Translations under genes and position numbers: made by a program
Source of the DNA: Flavobacteriaceae bacterium TMED179
GTDB lineage: Bacteria; Bacteroidota; Bacteroidia; Flavobacteriales; Flavobacteriaceae
DNA: 11,426 bases
NCBI GenBank assembly: GCA_002169865.1
Contig: NHIC01000005.1
Location: 54,852-66,277, forward strand
Reading direction: 5' to 3'
In this document: piece after piece, positions 7,074 to 11,426 of the stretch
Position numbering within the stretch: the first letter of the stretch is position 1
Layout: each line of letters starts with the position of its first letter
Notes under the pieces: generated by a model
The model's database searches: none
Told to the model about the DNA's origin: nothing
What the model saw: the letters and a program-made list of their open reading frames with translations, nothing else

Positions 7074-10037
7074 ATGCAAAACAATTCTTTGATAAAGGTT
7101 TTTGGTATTCTATTTGCACTTGTAAGTATATACCAGCTTTCTTTTACATTCATTACTAGTAATATTGAGAACAGAGCTTTAAACTATGCAAGTCAAACTG
7201 TTTCAAGTGATGACGTAAACTATCTTGAAGTTCGCGATCAAGCTGCTAAAAATTATTTAGATTCAATTGGAAACAATCCAATCTTCAGTTTCACCTCTTA
7301 TAATGATGCAAAAGAAAAAGAACTTAATAAAGGTCTTGATTTAAAAGGAGGTATAAACGTAATTCTTCAAATCTCAATTAGAGATATCTTGAGCGGATTG
7401 GCTGAAAATACAAAAAATCCAATTTTTAACAAATCACTAGATCAAGCTGACCTTTTACAAAAATCAACAGATGAGCCATATGTTGAATCTTTTTTTAAAT
7501 CCTTTGATGAGATTAAAAGTGGAGAAAAATTAGCTATTCCAGATATTTTTGCAAATCGAACACTTAGCGATGAAATTAATTTTGAAATGAATGATCAAGA
7601 AACACAGGGAGTTATTCGTAGAAAAATTGACGAATCTATAGTTTCAGCATTTGAAGTACTCAGAAAACGTATAGATAAGTTTGGAGTGACTCAACCAAAT
7701 ATTCAACGCTTAGGAACTTCAGGACGTATTCTTGTTGAGTTACCTGGAGCTACCGAAGTAGATCGTATTCAAAATCTCCTCCAAAGTACGGCTCAATTAG
7801 AATTTTGGGAAACATATAAAAATGATCAGCTACTAAATTTTTTAATTGAAGCAAACAAATTAATAGCATCAAGAGAAAAATCTGAGCAAAATTTATATGA
7901 GAATACCCAGAAAGATTCAAGCTCAGAGATAGATGATTTATTAGCTGATGTAGCTTCACAAGACTCAATTTTACCTACTAATAATCCAATTTTAGACCGT
8001 ATTGTAGGTCAAGGCTACCAGGGCGGTCCTGTTTTAGCTCAATTTGCAGCAAGGGATAGTGACTTAATATTAAGTTACCTAGATTTACCTGAAGTTCGAA
8101 GACTATTACCCTCTGAATTTAGATATATACGTTTTGTTTGGGGTAAACCTATAGCAGAAGGTAATATTGTTGAGCTTTATGCTTTAAAGTCTAATAGAAA
8201 TAATACCGCCCCATTAAGCGGCGGTGTTGTGGTTGATGCTCTACAAACCTTTGACCAGATTGGAAATCCTGCAGTATCTATGCAAATGGATTCAAGGGGT
8301 GCGCGCATATGGGAAAATATGACTGGTAAGGCCTATAAAGATGTAAGTAATATCGCAATCGTATTAGATAATATTGTGTACTCTGCTCCTGGAGTTTCTA
8401 GTGGAGCTATTTCAGGTGGACGTTCTGAGATTACAGGAAATTTTACTCTCAATGAGGGTATTGATTTAGCAAATGTTTTAAGAGCCGGAAAGCTACCTGC
8501 CTCGGCTGAAATCATTCAATCTGAAATAGTTGGACCTTCTCTTGGCAAAGAAGCTATAGAGGCAGGTATATATTCATTTTTAATTGCATTAATAATAGTT
8601 CTACTATGGATGATATTCTACTATGGAAGTTCCGGATTTTTTGCGGATATAGCATTATTACTAAATATTTTATTGATATTCGGAATTTTAGCAGGATTAG
8701 GAGCAGTACTTACTTTACCTGGAATAGCCGGTATAGTATTAACAATTGGAATTTCAGTAGACGCTAATGTGCTTATTTTTGAGCGAGTTAGAGAAGAAAT
8801 TCATAAAGGCAAAGGAACTCGTAAAGCAATAGCAGATGGATTTAATAATGCTCTTTCTTCAATTTTAGATGCTAATATAACAACAGGACTAACGGCATTA
8901 ATTCTTTTTATTTTTGGGACAGGTCCCATAAAAGGTTTTGCAACCACATTATTAATAGGTATTGGCACGTCATTATTCACTGCAATTTTTATTACTCGGA
9001 TTCTTGTAGATTCGAGAAATGAAAAAGGAAAAGAAGTTTCATTTTCAACAAAACCTACTAAGGGATTTCTTTCTAACATAGGTATTTTATTTCTACAAAA
9101 ACGTAAAATAGCTTACATACTTTCCTCAATTTTAATTATAATAAGCTTAGCCTCTCTCAGTTTTAGAGGTCTTAATCAAGGGGTTGATTTTGTTGGGGGG
9201 AGATCTTATACCGTTCGTTTTGAAAATGCTGTTAATCCAACTGAAATTAGTTCAATATTAAATGAGGAGTTTGGGAGTGTTGAGGTAAAAACTTTTGGAG
9301 AAGAAAACCAATTGAAAATAACTACTAAATATAAAGTTGATTTTGAAGGTATTGCTGTTGACGAAGAAATTCAAAATAAACTCTATAAATCGCTATTATC
9401 TTTTTTACCTGACACTACCTCTTATGATGATTTTGTTAAGGGAAGTTCAGAAAAGTCGATAGGAATAATGTCTTCTATTAAAGTTGGACCAACAATAGCG
9501 GATGATATTAAGAAAAATTCATTTTTAGCTGTTATTGGATCCCTAGTAGTTGTTTTTCTTTATATTTTATTACGTTTTCAAAAATGGCAATTTTCACTCG
9601 GTGCAGTAGCAGCAGTTTTTCATGATGTTTTAGTTGTTTTAGGTATTTTTTCACTTACGTATACATTTATGCCTTTTAGTATGGAAATAAATCAAGCTTT
9701 TATTGCTTCAATATTAACTGTTATAGGTTATTCTTTAAACGATACAGTAGTTGTATTTGATAGAATTAGAGAATTTATTAATGAACATTCTAAATGGAAG
9801 TTTGATGATACAGTAAATGCAGCACTAAATAGCACATTAAGCAGAACATTAAATACTTCACTTACAACATTACTTGTACTTCTAGCAATATTTATTTTTG
9901 GAGGTGAATCTATTAGGGGTTTTATGTTTGCACTTATAATAGGGGTTTTGGTGGGAACCTATTCCTCTGTCTTTATTGCAACTCCAGTAATGTTTGACAC
10001 ACAGAAAAAAAGGAAATTATTGGAATCAAATAATTAA
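7074..10037 (+). CDS. secDF: Fused protein translocase subunit SecDF
   Basis: A 987-aa inner-membrane protein joining SecD and SecF, which use the proton gradient to pull exported chains from SecYEG on the periplasmic side. TM1 is at about residues 8-28. The large periplasmic P1 region includes KELNKGLDLKGGINV and RIDKFGVTQPNIQR, and runs to SLGKEAIEAG. Five further SecD helices span roughly 496-645, with D563 in ISVDANVLIFERVREE. The SecF half begins near 678, shows the periplasmic P4 motif VDFVGGRSY, and has five helices from about 812 to 975. Conserved acidic residues there are D851 (FHDVLVVLG) and D890 (GYSLNDTVVVFDRIRE). Twelve helices in total match the family. Residues about 250-345 contain an acidic, Ser-rich stretch between the P1 blocks that E. 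coli SecD lacks; I believe this is common in Bacteroidota. The gene has its own promoter and converges with lgt. Confidence 0.95.
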   Translation: MQNNSLIKVFGILFALVSIYQLSFTFITSNIENRALNYASQTVSSDDVNYLEVRDQAAKNYLDSIGNNPIFSFTSYNDAKEKELNKGLDLKGGINVILQISIRDILSGLAENTKNPIFNKSLDQADLLQKSTDEPYVESFFKSFDEIKSGEKLAIPDIFANRTLSDEINFEMNDQETQGVIRRKIDESIVSAFEVLRKRIDKFGVTQPNIQRLGTSGRILVELPGATEVDRIQNLLQSTAQLEFWETYKNDQLLNFLIEANKLIASREKSEQNLYENTQKDSSSEIDDLLADVASQDSILPTNNPILDRIVGQGYQGGPVLAQFAARDSDLILSYLDLPEVRRLLPSEFRYIRFVWGKPIAEGNIVELYALKSNRNNTAPLSGGVVVDALQTFDQIGNPAVSMQMDSRGARIWENMTGKAYKDVSNIAIVLDNIVYSAPGVSSGAISGGRSEITGNFTLNEGIDLANVLRAGKLPASAEIIQSEIVGPSLGKEAIEAGIYSFLIALIIVLLWMIFYYGSSGFFADIALLLNILLIFGILAGLGAVLTLPGIAGIVLTIGISVDANVLIFERVREEIHKGKGTRKAIADGFNNALSSILDANITTGLTALILFIFGTGPIKGFATTLLIGIGTSLFTAIFITRILVDSRNEKGKEVSFSTKPTKGFLSNIGILFLQKRKIAYILSSILIIISLASLSFRGLNQGVDFVGGRSYTVRFENAVNPTEISSILNEEFGSVEVKTFGEENQLKITTKYKVDFEGIAVDEEIQNKLYKSLLSFLPDTTSYDDFVKGSSEKSIGIMSSIKVGPTIADDIKKNSFLAVIGSLVVVFLYILLRFQKWQFSLGAVAAVFHDVLVVLGIFSLTYTFMPFSMEINQAFIASILTVIGYSLNDTVVVFDRIREFINEHSKWKFDDTVNAALNSTLSRTLNTSLTTLLVLLAIFIFGGESIRGFMFALIIGVLVGTYSSVFIATPVMFDTQKKRKLLESNN

Positions 10038-10160
10038 ATAATCTTTCTTAAATAGCCAAGCATATTCCTGTATGATGTTTAACTAATTGGATGTATGGAT
10101 TTGTTAATTGCGATTTCTAAACATTTTTGATTAAAAATAAATCATCAAACGGCTTACTAA

Positions 10161-10988
10161 TTATATTTGAGACATTTTTGTTTTTCTAATCATAAGATAA
10201 CATCCTAAAAGTATAAATGGAATACTTAGCCATTGACCTGTTGATAAAACAGGTAAATATTCTTCAAAGCCTCCTTGGCTTTCTTTTATAAATTCAATTA
10301 TGAAACGAATGGTAAACATTCCTAAAAACCAAAGCCCTATAAGGTACCCCTCTTTATTTTTTTTTGGTGTCTTATAAACTTTTCTAATTATTAAAAATAA
10401 TATAAAATATCCTAGGGCTTCATATAGTTGTGCAGGATGCCGAGGAAGTGATTCTCCACGATTTAAAAAAACTACACCAAAATTGGTATTACTGTAGCGC
10501 CCAACAATTTCTGAATTAAAAAAATTTCCTAAACGAACAAAGCTTGCACCAATAGTTACAGGAACAGTGACTCTATCTAAAAGCCATAATAGTGTTTTTT
10601 GTTTAAATTTTAATTTATACAAGTACAATCCAATTAATGAGCCAATCACAGCACCGTGACTTGCTAGTCCTCTAAAGCCAGTAAAGGTATATCCATTTGG
10701 TGTATCTCTAATAGGAAGCAAAATCTCTAAAAGATGATTTTGGTAATAATCCCAACTATAAAAAAGTACATCTCCGAGACGAGCACCTAATAAAATTGAT
10801 AATACCATATAAACAAAAAGTGATTCTAAGTATTCTAAAGGAATCTTTTCTTCAGTAAATATCTTCTTCATGATATAATAGCCAACACCGAATGCAATAA
10901 TGAACATAAGGCTGTAGTAGTGAATACCAAAACTTCCTATTTTAAAAAGCGTTTCACTAGGTGCCCAATCAATTTTTATGAAATACAT
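10161..10988 (-). CDS. lgt: Phosphatidylglycerol-prolipoprotein diacylglyceryl transferase
   Basis: A 275-aa multi-pass inner-membrane enzyme. It transfers diacylglycerol from phosphatidylglycerol to the lipobox cysteine of prolipoproteins, the first step of lipoprotein maturation. Visible family signatures are Y24/Y25 near the N terminus, GFRGLASHGAVIG with H111, the Lgt signature R152-LGNFFNSE-IVGR (R152, N155, E160, R164), RHPAQLYEA (183-191) and R228 in IRFIIEFIKE, corresponding to the essential second arginine. About seven hydrophobic segments alternate with these motifs. Length is usual for the family. The ATG start at 10988 gives MYFIKIDWAP, typical for flavobacterial Lgt. It lies 56 bp downstream of yidD with no promoter element seen in between. 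The amidohydrolase in this window is one of its predicted substrates. Confidence 0.95.
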   Translation of the reverse strand: MYFIKIDWAPSETLFKIGSFGIHYYSLMFIIAFGVGYYIMKKIFTEEKIPLEYLESLFVYMVLSILLGARLGDVLFYSWDYYQNHLLEILLPIRDTPNGYTFTGFRGLASHGAVIGSLIGLYLYKLKFKQKTLLWLLDRVTVPVTIGASFVRLGNFFNSEIVGRYSNTNFGVVFLNRGESLPRHPAQLYEALGYFILFLIIRKVYKTPKKNKEGYLIGLWFLGMFTIRFIIEFIKESQGGFEEYLPVLSTGQWLSIPFILLGCYLMIRKTKMSQI

Positions 10989-11044
10989 GAATAATTTTTA
11001 AACATATAAAAGTAATTAAAATAGGAGGGAAATGAAATAATTAA

Positions 11045-11266
11045 TTATGGAATTGGGTCGTGACCAGAACTTCCCCATGGGTGACATTTAGAAATGCGTT
11101 TAATGGTAAGGAACCCTCCTTTAAACAAACCATATTTTGTTAAAGCCTCTAATCCATATTGTGAACAAGTGGGATGGAATCTGCATGTTGAAGGGAGCAA
11201 TGGCGATATTAGGGACTGATATAACTTTATTAGAAGTATAAAAGGAAAAATTAAAATTTTTTTCAA
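11045..11266 (-). CDS. yidD: Membrane protein insertion efficiency factor YidD (TTG start)
   Basis: A 73-aa small protein of the YidD (DUF37) family, which associates with the inner membrane and helps insertion of membrane proteins by YidC and Sec. The N-terminal amphipathic/hydrophobic segment is followed by the diagnostic motif CRFHPTCSQYGLEAL (residues 28-42), then the GLFKGGFLTIKRISKCHPW block and the terminal GHDPIP. These match the family consensus CRYxPTCSxYxxEA, KRIxRCHP and GxDPVP. The start codon is TTG at 11266-11264. An in-frame TAA lies just upstream with no ATG after it, and there is no internal Met, so a non-ATG start is needed. The gene begins 10 bp after the cysS stop codon and precedes lgt, consistent with one minus-strand operon. 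Confidence 0.92.
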   Translation of the reverse strand: MKKILIFPFILLIKLYQSLISPLLPSTCRFHPTCSQYGLEALTKYGLFKGGFLTIKRISKCHPWGSSGHDPIP

Positions 11267-11276
11267 GCTAAAACGT

Positions 11277-11426
11277 TTAGTTTATTTTGAATGAACTACC
11301 ATCTTTATTATCGTTGATTTGGATTTTTAATTTTGACAAAGTGTTACGAATAAGATCTGAAGTTTCAAAATCTTTTGAAGCTCTTGCTTTATCTCGTATA
11401 TCTGATAATAAAGAAAGGGTACCTTC
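11277..11426 (-). CDS. cysS: C-terminal end of cysteinyl-tRNA synthetase (5' part outside window)
   Basis: The minus-strand frame is open from the window edge to TAA at 11279-11277 and gives 49 residues: EGTLSLLSDIRDKARA, then KDFETSDLIRNTLSKL, then KIQINDNKDGSSFKIN. The pattern R-x-x-A-R-x-x-K-D-(F/W)-x-x-(A/S)-D-x-I-R, followed by G/K-I-x-(L/I)-x-D-x-x-D-G, is the characteristic C-terminal anticodon-binding tail of cysteinyl-tRNA synthetase, where most members end DGTxW. Here the last segment is DGSSF. The enzyme charges tRNA-Cys with cysteine in the cytosol; its catalytic HIGH/KMSKS and zinc-binding regions are outside the window. Its position immediately before yidD and lgt suggests it leads the minus-strand operon. 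Confidence 0.87.
   Translation of the reverse strand, partial: EGTLSLLSDIRDKARASKDFETSDLIRNTLSKLKIQINDNKDGSSFKIN

Noticed and set aside
8801..9079. Minus-strand open frame within secDF, with similar ones at 7750-7968 and 8333-8515
   Set aside because: All are fully antisense to conserved SecDF coding sequence and resemble no family known to me.
10128..10144. TGATT / AATCA hairpin in the secDF-lgt gap as a bidirectional terminator
   Set aside because: A 5-bp, mostly A-T stem without a proper T-tract is too weak to call.

Overview
The window is AT-rich chromosomal DNA that reads as ordinary core genome from a member of the Bacteroidota, most likely a flavobacterium. Four points support this. 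Four plus-strand transcription units have the phylum-type -7 promoter element TAnnTTTG. The starts lack Shine-Dalgarno sequences and sit behind A/T-rich leaders. SecD and SecF are fused into one long protein. GyrB is short (646 aa), without the extra C-terminal insert of proteobacterial GyrB. No mobile element, CRISPR array, tRNA or rRNA gene was seen.

Layout, plus strand. At the left edge is the C-terminal end of an outer-membrane beta-barrel protein, probably a TonB-dependent receptor (3-359). It is followed by a lipoprotein of the YtcJ-like amidohydrolase family (454-2091), asparagine synthetase asnB (2237-3907), gyrB (4063-6003), malate dehydrogenase mdh (6039-6971) and secDF (7074-10037). 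An intrinsic terminator overlaps the asnB stop codon, and mdh follows gyrB closely enough to share its transcript.

Layout, minus strand. Converging on secDF is a compact group read right to left: the 3' end of cysS (from 11426 down to 11277), yidD (11266-11045) and lgt (10988-10161). The first two are 10 bp apart.

How the genes relate. Much of the window serves envelope biogenesis. SecDF drives late export through the Sec channel, YidD assists membrane protein insertion, and Lgt attaches the diacylglycerol anchor to lipoproteins such as the amidohydrolase encoded here. The barrel protein is an end product of the export route. AsnB, GyrB, Mdh and CysRS are housekeeping enzymes.

The most interesting non-coding stretch is the 155-bp asnB-gyrB intergenic region (3908-4062). 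It holds three DnaA-box-like nonamers, a GC-rich patch in otherwise AT-rich DNA, and a perfect 18-bp palindrome abutting the gyrB -7 element. I found no credible sign of a previously undescribed system. The findings below are mostly regulatory and start-site observations. No gap between genes exceeds 300 bases.
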